A stretch of 33,691 nucleotides of DNA, from assembly GCA_945907245.1 (NCBI GenBank), contig CAMDTB010000035.1, forward strand, positions 1 through 33,691. Direction: 5' to 3'. Numbering within the stretch: the stretch's first letter is position 1; each line of letters starts with the position of its first letter. Below the pieces are notes generated by a model. It saw only the letters and a list, made by a program, of their open reading frames with translations. It ran no database searches and had not been told where the DNA came from. Origin of the DNA: Rhizobium sp. Q54. Lineage in GTDB: Bacteria; Pseudomonadota; Alphaproteobacteria; SMXS01. Below are positions 16,061-23,945 of the stretch, in pieces. A program made the translations under genes and the position numbers.

Positions 16061-16177
16061 GCATTGCTCCCGAAAAATCGCATTTTCATATGGTGTAGTT
16101 GCCCCTTGCTTGTCAAACCGCCGGCGCTCGCCTACGCTCCCGCAACCTTCACTCATGAATGAAATCGGGAGACGACA

Positions 16178-16516
16178 ATGGGCAAGCTGGTACTGATCGG
16201 CGTGGTTGACGCCAAGACCGAGGACCATGTGCAGGCGTTCCGGGACTGGTATCTGGGGAACCACGTGGAAGACACGTTCAATTGCCCGAACGTCACCGGC
16301 GTGCGCTGCTTCAAGGCCGAGCAGCCGTTCAAGGGCGACATGCCCGGCGGCTACATCACCATCTATGAATTCGAGGGCGAAGACGCCACCGCTGCCCAGA
16401 AGATCCTCGACGCCTATCAGGCCGACCCGAAGGGCTGGGACAAGCGCCTGCCCAACAACAACTCGATGAAGATCATCGGCTCGGGCTGGTACAAGGAACA
16501 GATCAGGTTCGGCTGA
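16178..16516 (+). CDS. Small ferredoxin-fold-like protein (EthD/Dabb-like), 112 aa
   Basis: A 112-residue protein beginning 'GKLVLIGVVDAKTEDHVQAFRDWYLGNHVEDT'. This strand followed by a histidine-containing helix is typical of dimeric alpha/beta-barrel proteins such as EthD and Dabb domains, and 'GYITIYEFEGEDATAAQKILDAY' would be the next strand and helix. Such proteins act as small enzymes or ring-cleavage or cyclase accessory factors; the role here is unknown. It lies 28 bases upstream of the SMP-30-like gene and probably shares its transcript. Assignment to the fold is from pattern only. Confidence 0.72.
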   Translation: MGKLVLIGVVDAKTEDHVQAFRDWYLGNHVEDTFNCPNVTGVRCFKAEQPFKGDMPGGYITIYEFEGEDATAAQKILDAYQADPKGWDKRLPNNNSMKIIGSGWYKEQIRFG

Positions 16517-16544
16517 ACGGCCGTTTGTCACTGGGGAGGGCGTC

Positions 16545-17462
16545 ATGAAGATCACCGAAATTACCTCCGGGCTGCGGTTTCCGGAAGGCCCGATCGCCAT
16601 GCCGGACGGCTCGGTCATCCTGGTGGAGATCGAGGCCGGCGCGCTGACCCGGGTCACGCCCGACGGCAAGATCGAGCGCATCGCCACGGTCGGCGGCGGC
16701 CCCAACGGCGCGGCCATGGGGCCCGACGGCTGGATCTACATCTGCAACAATGGCGGATTCGCCTGGCACAATCTGCCGGACGGCGGCCTGATGCCGGGCA
16801 ACCAGTCCGAAGACTACAAGGGCGGGCGCATCGAGAAGGTCAACCCGGACACCGGCGAGATCAAGGTGCTCTACACCCAATGCGACGGCCAGAAGCTGAA
16901 GGGCCCCAACGACCTGGTGTTCGACAAGTCGGGCGGATTCTATTTCACCGACCTGGGCAAGCGCCGGCAGTGGGACATGGACCTGAGCTCGGTCTATTAC
17001 GCAAAGCCCGACGGCAGTTCGATCACGAGGATCGTCCACGGCGTCATTACCGCCAATGGCTGCGCCCTATCGCCCGACGAGAACACCCTGTACTTCGCCG
17101 AGACGACCACCGGCCGCCTGTGGGCGGTCGATCTCGACGGACCGGGCAAGGCCAGGAAGCAACCGGGCGGCCAGCCGCACCGGCTGGTGCATGGCCTGCC
17201 GGGCCATCAGCTGCTCGATTCCATGGCGGTCGACGCCGAAGGCAATGTCTGCGTGGCGACGCTGATCAATGGCGGCATCACCAGCTTCAAGGCGGACGGC
17301 TCGGGCACCGAGTTCTTCCCGTTCCCCGACATCCTCACCACCAATATCTGCTTCGGCGGCCAGGATATGAGGACGGCGTTCGTCACCCTGTCGACGACCG
17401 GCAAGCTGGTGCGTTGCGAGTGGCCGCGTCCGGGCCTGCCGCTCAACTTCCTCAACAAATAG
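16545..17462 (+). CDS. SMP-30/gluconolactonase/LRE-family protein
   Basis: A 305-residue six-bladed beta-propeller hydrolase. The opening 'GLRFPEGPIAMPDGSVILVE' carries the first metal-ligand glutamate, 'KGPNDLVFDKSGGFYFTD' the asparagine, and 'LLDSMAVDAEGNVCVATL' the aspartate. The repeated PDG/D-x-x-G blade turns are visible. Family members open lactones of sugars or other small rings, often in catabolic operons. It is preceded by the small EthD/Dabb-like protein in the same orientation, which could work on the same substrate. GGGGAGG precedes ATG 16545 at good spacing. Confidence 0.88.
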   Translation: MKITEITSGLRFPEGPIAMPDGSVILVEIEAGALTRVTPDGKIERIATVGGGPNGAAMGPDGWIYICNNGGFAWHNLPDGGLMPGNQSEDYKGGRIEKVNPDTGEIKVLYTQCDGQKLKGPNDLVFDKSGGFYFTDLGKRRQWDMDLSSVYYAKPDGSSITRIVHGVITANGCALSPDENTLYFAETTTGRLWAVDLDGPGKARKQPGGQPHRLVHGLPGHQLLDSMAVDAEGNVCVATLINGGITSFKADGSGTEFFPFPDILTTNICFGGQDMRTAFVTLSTTGKLVRCEWPRPGLPLNFLNK

Positions 17463-17478
17463 GGACCGGCCGCCTGGA

Positions 17479-18012
17479 TCAGCCTGTGTGGCGGGTTTCC
17501 GCCACATAGGCGACCAGCGTGTGCAGGGGACCGGGCGTCGTGCCGATCCTGACGAATCCGGCGCGCTCCACCATCCGGTGCGAGCGCATGTTGGGCGCGT
17601 CGACCAGCGCGGCGAGGCGCTGGCGGCCCAGCGCGCGGGCATGGGCCATGATCACGGACAGGGCTTGCAGGGCGTAGCCGCGCCCCCAGACTTCAGGCGC
17701 CAGCGCGATTGTCGGTTCGATGTCGCCGGTGAACTCCGGGAATGTTTCGACGGCGCCCGCGAAGACCGGCATCAGGCCCGCCAGCCCGATGAATGCGCCG
17801 GCCTTGGTCAGGAGCATCCAGAATCCCAGGCCATCATCGGCCAGCGCCAAGGCTTCGGCCAGCAGTCCCGAGACCTCGTCCGCGCCAAGGACGCGGTCGT
17901 CGCATAGGAACCGACGCACCTCGGGAATGGCGAGCAACACATGCAGGCGGCCGGCGTCGCCGGGCACGGCGGGAGTCAGAACCACCCGCAATGTTTCGAT
18001 GGTCGGCTGCAT
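17479..18012 (-). CDS. GNAT-family N-acetyltransferase (RimJ/RimL type)
   Basis: A 177-residue acetyltransferase. The opening 'TIETLRVVLTPAVPGDAGRL' is the usual RimJ/RimL start; motif A is 'PEVWGRGYALQAL' (acetyl-CoA pyrophosphate binding) and 'ALVDAPNMRSHRMVERAGFVRIG' is the following conserved helix. Members acetylate ribosomal proteins, other N-termini or small amines. The start ATG 18012 has GGAGCG upstream; an in-frame ATG at 18054 falls inside the OmpA gene's terminator and is rejected. Since that terminator is directly upstream, expression depends on read-through or a very short promoter. Confidence 0.87.
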   Translation of the reverse strand: MQPTIETLRVVLTPAVPGDAGRLHVLLAIPEVRRFLCDDRVLGADEVSGLLAEALALADDGLGFWMLLTKAGAFIGLAGLMPVFAGAVETFPEFTGDIEPTIALAPEVWGRGYALQALSVIMAHARALGRQRLAALVDAPNMRSHRMVERAGFVRIGTTPGPLHTLVAYVAETRHTG

Positions 18013-18031
18013 TGTCGCGCTCCGGACAAAG

Positions 18032-18060
18032 AAAAAGGGCGCGTGCCGAAGCACGCGCCC
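18032..18060 (-). terminator. Intrinsic terminator of the OmpA-family gene
   Basis: Perfect 10-bp stem (18037-18046 with 18051-18060). On the minus strand the loop reads TTCG closed by C-G, a very stable UUCG tetraloop, and the stem is followed by TTTTT (18032-18036). It lies 25 bases after the stop of the OmpA-family gene. Confidence 0.93.
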
Positions 18061-18085
18061 TCGATCTTGGCGTCAGCTCTGGATA

Positions 18086-19030
18086 CTAGCGATAGATCCA
18101 GATGCCTTCCGCACGCCGGTTCTGCGGCTCGCGCACACCGTCGGCGGTCGGGACGAGAGGATCGGCTTCGCCGCGGCCTTCGACCGTGATGGTCGACGCG
18201 TCGATACCGTTCTTCGCCAGCTCAGCCTTCACCGCGTTGGCGCGGCGCATGGAGAGCCTGTCGTTGTAGGCAGGCGGGCCAGACCGGTCAGTGTGACCGA
18301 TGACCTGGATCGCGACCGCACCGGTGTCCTTGGCCTTCGCGGCGGCCTGGGAGATGACCTGAGCCGATTCCGGCGTGATGTTCGACTTGTCGAAGTCGAA
18401 GAACACGAGGAACGGTTCCGGCTTGCCCGCTTCCGGTTCAGCAACCGGCGGCGGCATCAGAGCCTTTTCAAGCTCGGCCAACGCATCCAGGAAACCCTGG
18501 CGGCAGCGCGCGATGTCCTGCGGCTGATAGTTCTCTTCCAGCTGCTCCAGCCAGCAATCGAACTGGGTCTGGGCACGAGCGGCCGGATCGGGCGCCTTTT
18601 CACGGCCACCGGCGTCGAACGCCGCCATCAGGCGGGCACGGCCATCGGTAACCTCGGCGATCGCCTCACCCGGGATCGGGCGGCTATCGGGCACCGCGAC
18701 GCAAGGCGCGGCTTCCTGATCGGCACCGCAACCTTCCGGCGGCAGCGGACCGGCGACGTTCGACGGCAGCGGTGTCTGGCCGGCGCCAGCGGCGATGGCC
18801 TTCGTCGCGTAGTAGTCACGGTCGCGGGGATCAATGACGTAAGGCTCGTACGGAGTCTGTTCCTCCGTGGCGAGTTGACTGTAGCCGTTACACAAGGCCG
18901 CATTGAACGCCGATCCGGCCGTGCACGCGCCCTTGGCTTTATTGTAGGTATCCAAGTTGTCCGTCGTGGCGCAGGCACCGAGCGTCAAAACGCCCAGTCC
19001 GAGCACGACATATTTTCCAATTCGGTTCAT
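18086..19030 (-). CDS. OmpA-family outer-membrane lipoprotein
   Basis: A 314-residue lipoprotein: signal with lipobox LGAC (lipidated C20 of 'GVLTLGACATTDN'), a roughly 190-residue linker/N-domain containing three further cysteines pairs-worth of residues (for example in PEGCGADQEAAPC), then a C-terminal OmpA-like peptidoglycan-binding domain. The latter has 'FFDFDKSNITPESAQV', 'VIGHTDRSGPPAYNDRLSMRRA' and ends 'EPQNRRAEGIWIYR'. It anchors the outer membrane to peptidoglycan. ATG 19030 is chosen because AAGGAGG lies nine bases upstream; a GTG two codons earlier is too close to it. It has its own strong terminator. Confidence 0.92.
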   Translation of the reverse strand: MNRIGKYVVLGLGVLTLGACATTDNLDTYNKAKGACTAGSAFNAALCNGYSQLATEEQTPYEPYVIDPRDRDYYATKAIAAGAGQTPLPSNVAGPLPPEGCGADQEAAPCVAVPDSRPIPGEAIAEVTDGRARLMAAFDAGGREKAPDPAARAQTQFDCWLEQLEENYQPQDIARCRQGFLDALAELEKALMPPPVAEPEAGKPEPFLVFFDFDKSNITPESAQVISQAAAKAKDTGAVAIQVIGHTDRSGPPAYNDRLSMRRANAVKAELAKNGIDASTITVEGRGEADPLVPTADGVREPQNRRAEGIWIYR

Positions 19031-19233
19031 ACGCACAACCCTCCTTGCGTTTCACCCATAGACCAGCTCCGTTGATATATATCGCATATGTGCGACGAAA
19101 GATGAAAGTTTATTCGCAGCTTGCGGCGAGTAGCGTCTTGGTTTCCTTCGGCCCTTGTCAAGGCCGGAATGGCGTCGTAGGCTCCACCTTCAAGCATGCA
19201 TGTTAGCGCGCGGCCTGAAGCGGGGAGACGATC
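19031..19233. promoter_or_regulatory. Divergent intergenic region with overlapping palindromes
   Basis: This 203-bp gap lies between the OmpA-family gene and the Mo oxidoreductase gene and is AT-rich around 19070-19115. It holds a 10-bp palindrome gatatatatc (19074-19083) that overlaps an inverted repeat tcgca-tatg-tgcga (19082-19095). These may be operator or promoter elements. I cannot assign -35/-10 boxes with confidence. Confidence 0.4.
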
Positions 19234-21405
19234 ATGGCTGAGACGCAAACGGCGATCTGCCGTTTTTGCCACTCTTTCTGTGGCATAAAGGTAACAGTCG
19301 AGGATGGCAAGGCCATTAAAGTCGTCGGAGACAAGGAAAATCCGATGTACTTCGGGTATACCTGCGTCAAAGGTCGGCAACTTCCGCAACAACATTACAA
19401 TCCGGAAAGGGTTCTTCGGCCCCAGCGCAAGGTTTCCGGCACTCACGAAACTGTGACTTCGGGTGCCGCGCTCGACGATATCGCCGCCCGGCTGACCGAC
19501 CTGATCGCCCAACACGGCCCTCGTTCGGTGGCCCTTTACACGGCGACCTACTCGTTCCCGTATCCGGCGGGTTCCGCCATGGCGGGCGCGTTCATGCAGG
19601 CCATCGGCTCGCCGATGAAGTTTTCCTCGGGCAGCATCGACCAGCCCGGCAAGCCCATGGCGATCGCGTTCCACGGTCGCTGGAGCGCCGGGCCGCAGCC
19701 GTTCTCCGATTCGGATACCTGGATGCTGGTCGGTGCGAACCCGGTGGTTTCCAAATGGGGCGGCATCCCGCAGTACAATCCCGCCAAACGGCTGCACGAC
19801 GCCCTGCGCCGCGGCATGAAGCTGATTGTGATCGATCCGCGAAAGACCGAATGTGCCGAGAAGGCTCATATCCACCTGCAGTGCAAGCCGGGTGAGGATC
19901 CCACGATCCTGGCCGGCCTCGCCCATATCATCATCGAAGAAGGCCTCTACGACCAAGAGTTCCTCGAAAGCGACGTCGAAGGGTTCGAGGCGCTGAAGCA
20001 GGCTGTCGCACCCTTCACACCCACATACGTTTCGAAGCGGGCAGATGTTCCCGAGGAATTGCTGATTCAGGCGGCAAGAGTGTATGCGTCGGGCAAAAGG
20101 GGCATGACCACGGCAGGAACGGGCCCGAACATGGCGCCGCGCGGCACGCTGACCGAATACATGGTGCTGGTGATCAACACCTTGTGCGGAAGGTGGCTGC
20201 GCGAGGGCGAGAAGATGCCCAATCCGTTCGTGCTGATCCCGGAACGCCGCGGCAAGGCGCAGGCCGAGAGCAAGCCGAAACAGGCCTGGGGCTATGGCGA
20301 AAAGCTACGCGTCCGCGACCTGGGCGACAACGTCAGCGGGCTCACCGCGGCCGCCCTCGCCGACGAGATCCTGCTCGACGGCGAAGGCCAGGTGAAGGCG
20401 CTGATCAGCGTCGGTGGCAACCCCATGGCAGCGTGGCCCGATCAATTGAAGACCTATGAGGCGATGAAGAAGCTCGACCTCAATGTCACCCTCGACATCA
20501 AGATGTCGGCCACGGCGAAGATGGCCGATTACGTGATCCCGCCGCGCCTCGGCCTCGAGGCGCCGGCGATTTCCCAGCCGAACGAGTTCATCTGGTTCTA
20601 CGGCTTCTCGACCGGCTATCCCGAACCCTACGCCATGTACCAGCCCAAGATCACCGACGATCCGGCCGGCGCGGACCTGGTCGAGGAGTGGGAATTCTTC
20701 TATGGCCTGGCGCAGCGGATGGGCCTGCAGCTGCGGGTCAACGGCCAGGACCTGGACATGGCCGTCAAGCCGACGACCGACGACATCTACGAGATGTTGT
20801 GCAAGGGATCGCGGATACCGCTGTCCGAGGTGAAGAAGTACCCGCACGGCCACATTTTCGACGACCCGACCATCCTGGTGCTGCCGAAGGACGAGGACTG
20901 CGAGGAGAAGCTCGACATCGGCAACGCCGACATGATGGCGGAACTGGCCCAGGTCATGACCGAGCCGGTCACCGACCATGCGGGCTACACCGCCATGCGT
21001 TTCAGTCACCGGCTGGTCAGCCGCCGCATGAACGACGTCTACAATTCGTCCGGCCGCGACATTCCGGCGCTGGTGCGCAACCACAGCTACAACCCGGCCT
21101 TCATGAACCCGGGCGACATCGCGGCGCTGGGCCTGAACCCGGGCGACGTGGTGAAGATCTCGTCGGACCATGCGTCGATCCTGGGGATCATCGAGGAGGC
21201 GCCGGATGTGCGCCCCGGCGTGATTTCCATGGCGCATTCGTTCGGCGACGCGCCCGAGTTCGACAAGCAAGTGTTCTTCATCGGCTCGAACACGGGCCGC
21301 CTGACGAATGTGGAGAAGGACTACGATCCGCGCACCGGGATGCCGCGCATGAGCGCCATTCCGGTCAACCTCACGCGGCTCGATCAGAACATCGCAGCCC
21401 AATAA
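19234..21405 (+). CDS. Molybdopterin-dependent oxidoreductase (DMSO reductase family, FdhF/NapA-like)
   Basis: A 723-residue catalytic subunit. The N-terminal 4Fe-4S site is C9-x2-C12-x3-C16-x27-C44 (CRFCHSFCG ... YTCVKG). A bis-MGD binding body follows, with 'MLVGANPVVSKWGG', 'LIVIDPRKTE', 'GTGPNMAPRG' and 'ALISVGGNPMAAW', and a C-terminal cap domain with 'GDIAALGLNPGDVVKISS'. There is no twin-arginine signal, so it acts in the cytoplasm. At the position of the Mo-ligating Cys/SeCys of formate dehydrogenases, 'SGSIDQPGKP' offers Asp136 (or Ser134) instead. The substrate is unknown. It heads a run of four SDR genes, 16 bases before the first, so they form one operon. mobA/mobB, 5 kb upstream, could supply its cofactor. 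Confidence 0.92.
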   Translation: MAETQTAICRFCHSFCGIKVTVEDGKAIKVVGDKENPMYFGYTCVKGRQLPQQHYNPERVLRPQRKVSGTHETVTSGAALDDIAARLTDLIAQHGPRSVALYTATYSFPYPAGSAMAGAFMQAIGSPMKFSSGSIDQPGKPMAIAFHGRWSAGPQPFSDSDTWMLVGANPVVSKWGGIPQYNPAKRLHDALRRGMKLIVIDPRKTECAEKAHIHLQCKPGEDPTILAGLAHIIIEEGLYDQEFLESDVEGFEALKQAVAPFTPTYVSKRADVPEELLIQAARVYASGKRGMTTAGTGPNMAPRGTLTEYMVLVINTLCGRWLREGEKMPNPFVLIPERRGKAQAESKPKQAWGYGEKLRVRDLGDNVSGLTAAALADEILLDGEGQVKALISVGGNPMAAWPDQLKTYEAMKKLDLNVTLDIKMSATAKMADYVIPPRLGLEAPAISQPNEFIWFYGFSTGYPEPYAMYQPKITDDPAGADLVEEWEFFYGLAQRMGLQLRVNGQDLDMAVKPTTDDIYEMLCKGSRIPLSEVKKYPHGHIFDDPTILVLPKDEDCEEKLDIGNADMMAELAQVMTEPVTDHAGYTAMRFSHRLVSRRMNDVYNSSGRDIPALVRNHSYNPAFMNPGDIAALGLNPGDVVKISSDHASILGIIEEAPDVRPGVISMAHSFGDAPEFDKQVFFIGSNTGRLTNVEKDYDPRTGMPRMSAIPVNLTRLDQNIAAQ

Positions 21406-21421
21406 TACAGGGGAGACATTG

Positions 21422-22189
21422 ATGGGAATGCACGAGCGGTTCCGCTTGGACGGCAAGGTCGCGGTCGTCACCGGCGGCGGCAGAGGTATCGGCAAGGGGA
21501 TCGCCATCGCGTTCGCCGAGTGCGGTGCGGACGTGGCGGTGATCGCCCGCCGCCAGGCGGACGTGGACGAGGTGGCGAATGAAATCAGGGCGCTGGGCCG
21601 CAAGAGCCTGGCGATCTCGGCGGACGTGATGGACTGGACCGCGATCCCGAAGGCGCTCGACCGGGTGGTCGCCGAGCTCGGCGGCCTCGACATCATGGTG
21701 AACAATGCCGGCGGCAATCTCGACCGCAAGATGTATCCGCTGCCGGAAATCCCGCTCGAGAAGTGGGACGAGCAGATCGATCTCAACATGAAGACCAAGT
21801 TCTGGGGCTCGCAGCAGGCCGCCAAGCGGATGCAGAACGGCGGCCGCATCATCAACATCATCTCGATCGCGGCGCACAACGCGTCGCTGGGCTTTGGCGC
21901 CTATTCGTCGGCGAACAACGGCATGATCGCGTTCACCCGCACCATGGCTGTCGAGCTGGCACCCAAGAAGATCACCGTGAACTGCATCGCGCCCGGCATT
22001 GTCGTCACCGACATGTTCAAGGAGACCCTGAACATCTCGAACGACCAGGCGATGAAGATGGCCGCCGACGCGACGCCGCTGGGCCGCACCGGCTATCCGG
22101 AAGACGTCGCCGCCGCGGCCGTCTTCTTCGCATCGCCTGCCGCCGAATGGACGACGGGCCAATTCCTAGACGTCGCAGGAGGACGCTGA
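21422..22189 (+). CDS. SDR-family protein 1, catalytic lysine replaced by asparagine
   Basis: A 255-residue short-chain dehydrogenase-fold protein. The dinucleotide loop TGGGRGIG is at 17-24, NNAG at 94-97, the catalytic-type serine S148 in 'NIISIAA' and tyrosine Y161 in AYSSANNG. The lysine expected four residues after the tyrosine (YxxxK) is asparagine N165, codon aac. That residue normally binds the nicotinamide ribose and lowers the tyrosine pKa, so the protein may be inactive, a lyase- or enoyl-reductase-like variant, or a partner subunit. GGGGAG precedes ATG 21422. It overlaps the next SDR start by one base (TGATG). Confidence 0.9.
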   Translation: MGMHERFRLDGKVAVVTGGGRGIGKGIAIAFAECGADVAVIARRQADVDEVANEIRALGRKSLAISADVMDWTAIPKALDRVVAELGGLDIMVNNAGGNLDRKMYPLPEIPLEKWDEQIDLNMKTKFWGSQQAAKRMQNGGRIINIISIAAHNASLGFGAYSSANNGMIAFTRTMAVELAPKKITVNCIAPGIVVTDMFKETLNISNDQAMKMAADATPLGRTGYPEDVAAAAVFFASPAAEWTTGQFLDVAGGR

Positions 22190-23082
22190 TGAGTGTTTCG
22201 CTGAAGGGCCGGACAGCCATCGTAACCGGGGCCGCAGTCGGCATCGGCAATGCCTATGCCAAGGCCATGGCCAAGGAAGGCTGCAACGTGGCGGTGATCG
22301 ACCTCCGGGCCGAGATCACCAGTCTGGCCGGGGAACTGGAGAAGCACGGGGTCAAGGCCTATGCCGTGCAGGGTGACGTGTCGCAGCCGGCGACCGTGCG
22401 CAAGTTCGTCGACGACGTGATTGGCAGATTCGGCGGCGTCGACATCCTGATCAACAATGCGGGCCAGTGTTCGGTCAGCCTGATCGATGACGATCTGGAC
22501 AAGACCGAAGCCGACTATGAAAGCATGGTGGGCACCAATCTGCGTGGCGAATACCTGATGGGCCGGGCGGTTATCGCCCAGTTGCTGAAGCAGGGCCGTG
22601 GCGGGGAGATCGTCAACATCGGCACCGACCATGGCGTCACCTGCGGATCGCCGCGCGAACTGTGCCCGCACCTGGAGAGTTGCCCGTGGGGAGATTCGCC
22701 CCGGCCGACCGGCGGCGGTACCGTCATGGACATCTATGACGCCAGCAAATACGGCACCTATGCGCTGACCTTCGCCTGGGCGAAGGCGTTGAAGCCGCAG
22801 AATATCCGCGTCAACTGCATGTGCATGGGCGCGACGGACTCATGGATGATCCGCAACTTTTTCGGCGAGCGCGCCACGCCCGAGGAAGTCGCCACCTGGA
22901 TGACCGCCGAAAACTCGGCCCAGGTCGTCGTCGACATCCTGAAGGAAGGTCCCCAGGGTCGCACCGGTGAAACCATCAATCTTTGCGTCGGCCGGCCTAC
23001 CGTGCTCGAGCCGGAGCGCAAGCCCATCTATGTGACGCCCGAGAGCGTCGGCTACAATGCGAGGGAGACCGTCGATGCTTAA
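22189..23082 (+). CDS. SDR-family oxidoreductase 2 with a three-cysteine active-site loop
   Basis: A 297-residue classical SDR, longer than the usual 250. It has TGAAVGIG at 13-20, NNAG at 89-92, and YDASK with Y183 and K187 intact. Between the catalytic-serine strand (here 'VNIGTDHG', with Thr146 in place of Ser) and the tyrosine there is an insert of about 20 residues containing C152, C159 and C165 in C-x6-C-x5-C, then PRPTGG. The insert sits at the mouth of the active site and could bind a metal or an Fe-S cluster, or form disulfides. The C-terminal extension 'EPERKPIYVTPESVGY' is shared with SDR 4. ATG overlaps the preceding stop, and its end overlaps SDR 3. Confidence 0.92.
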   Translation: MSVSLKGRTAIVTGAAVGIGNAYAKAMAKEGCNVAVIDLRAEITSLAGELEKHGVKAYAVQGDVSQPATVRKFVDDVIGRFGGVDILINNAGQCSVSLIDDDLDKTEADYESMVGTNLRGEYLMGRAVIAQLLKQGRGGEIVNIGTDHGVTCGSPRELCPHLESCPWGDSPRPTGGGTVMDIYDASKYGTYALTFAWAKALKPQNIRVNCMCMGATDSWMIRNFFGERATPEEVATWMTAENSAQVVVDILKEGPQGRTGETINLCVGRPTVLEPERKPIYVTPESVGYNARETVDA

Positions 23083-23866
23083 GGGAAAGATCGCCATCGT
23101 CAGCGGCGCGGCGCAGGGACTGGGCGAGGCGTTCGCCCGCCGGCTGGCGCAGGAAGGCGCGACCGTCCTCGCCTTCGACGTCCAGGACAAGATCGAGACC
23201 GTGGCGCAGAAGATCGCCGACGAGACCGGATCGACGGTGGTCGGCATGAAGGCTGACATCTCGAAGCGCGCCGATGTGGAGAAGGTTGTCGCCAAGGCCG
23301 CCGAACTGGGCGGGATCGACATCCTGGTCAACAACGCCGGCACCTGGAAGAAAACCCCTGTCGATTCGTCCTGGGAGCAGGCCGTCGCCGACTGGGACTT
23401 CATCATGGACACCAACTTCAAGGGCCTGCTGATGCTGACCCGCGCCAGCGTGCCGCACATGAAGACCCGCGGGCAGGGCGACATCGTCAACATCAGCACC
23501 TATTACGTGCTGCCGGCCCGCAGCGATGGCACCAACCAGCCTGACACGGACCTGTACAACGCCTCCAAGTGGGCGCTGAACGGCTTCACCGATTCGTGGG
23601 CGAAAGCGCTCGCCGAGTTCAACATCCGGGTCAACGCCCTGTGCATGGGCGCCACCGACACGCCCATGCTGCGCGGACTGTTCCCGGACAAGCAGCTGCC
23701 GCCGGACATGGCCAAGCAGGTGATGAAGCCCGAGCAGATCGCCCAGCAGATGATCGACCTGTTCAAGGACGGCCGCACCGGCGAGAACATCGGCGCCTGG
23801 GTCGGCTATCCGGTCGAGCTGGGTCCGCGCAAGGTCGCGCACAAGACCATCTCGGGCGTGGCCTGA
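23075..23866 (+). CDS. SDR-family oxidoreductase 3
   Basis: A 263-residue SDR with SGAAQGLG at 10-17, NNAG at 86-89, and YNASK (Y161, K165). As in SDR 2 and 4, the catalytic serine is replaced by threonine (Thr142 in 'VNISTYYV'), and a shorter insert 'LPARSDGTNQPDTDL' precedes the tyrosine. There are no cysteines in it. The motif 'CMGATDTPML' after the active site is shared with its neighbours, showing common ancestry. ATG 23075 lies within the end of SDR 2 (8-bp overlap), so they are translationally coupled. Substrate unknown. Confidence 0.9.
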   Translation: MLKGKIAIVSGAAQGLGEAFARRLAQEGATVLAFDVQDKIETVAQKIADETGSTVVGMKADISKRADVEKVVAKAAELGGIDILVNNAGTWKKTPVDSSWEQAVADWDFIMDTNFKGLLMLTRASVPHMKTRGQGDIVNISTYYVLPARSDGTNQPDTDLYNASKWALNGFTDSWAKALAEFNIRVNALCMGATDTPMLRGLFPDKQLPPDMAKQVMKPEQIAQQMIDLFKDGRTGENIGAWVGYPVELGPRKVAHKTISGVA

Positions 23867-23884
23867 GAGATCAGTTGGAAGGCC

Positions 23885-23912
23885 GCCGGCGCGATGGGGA
23901 TGTCGCGCCGGC
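23885..23912 (+). other. Hairpin in the gap between SDR genes 3 and 4
   Basis: A perfect 10-bp stem (gccggcgcga 23885-23894 with tcgcgccggc 23903-23912) and an 8-nt loop. No T run follows, so it is more likely to affect RNA processing or partial termination inside the operon than to end it. Confidence 0.6.
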
Positions 23913-23945
23913 GCCGCTCCGCTTCAAAGCTCACGGGGAATCGAC

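Noticed and set aside
15701-16717. Upstream-extended version (338 aa) of the small minus-strand gene
   Set aside because: The extra part is antisense to the 16178-16516 and 16545-17462 genes and the GTG at 16060 has a proper ribosome-binding site.
20305-21879. 524-residue antisense ORF spanning the Mo oxidoreductase end and SDR 1
   Set aside because: It crosses two well-supported genes and shows no domain or ribosome-binding site.
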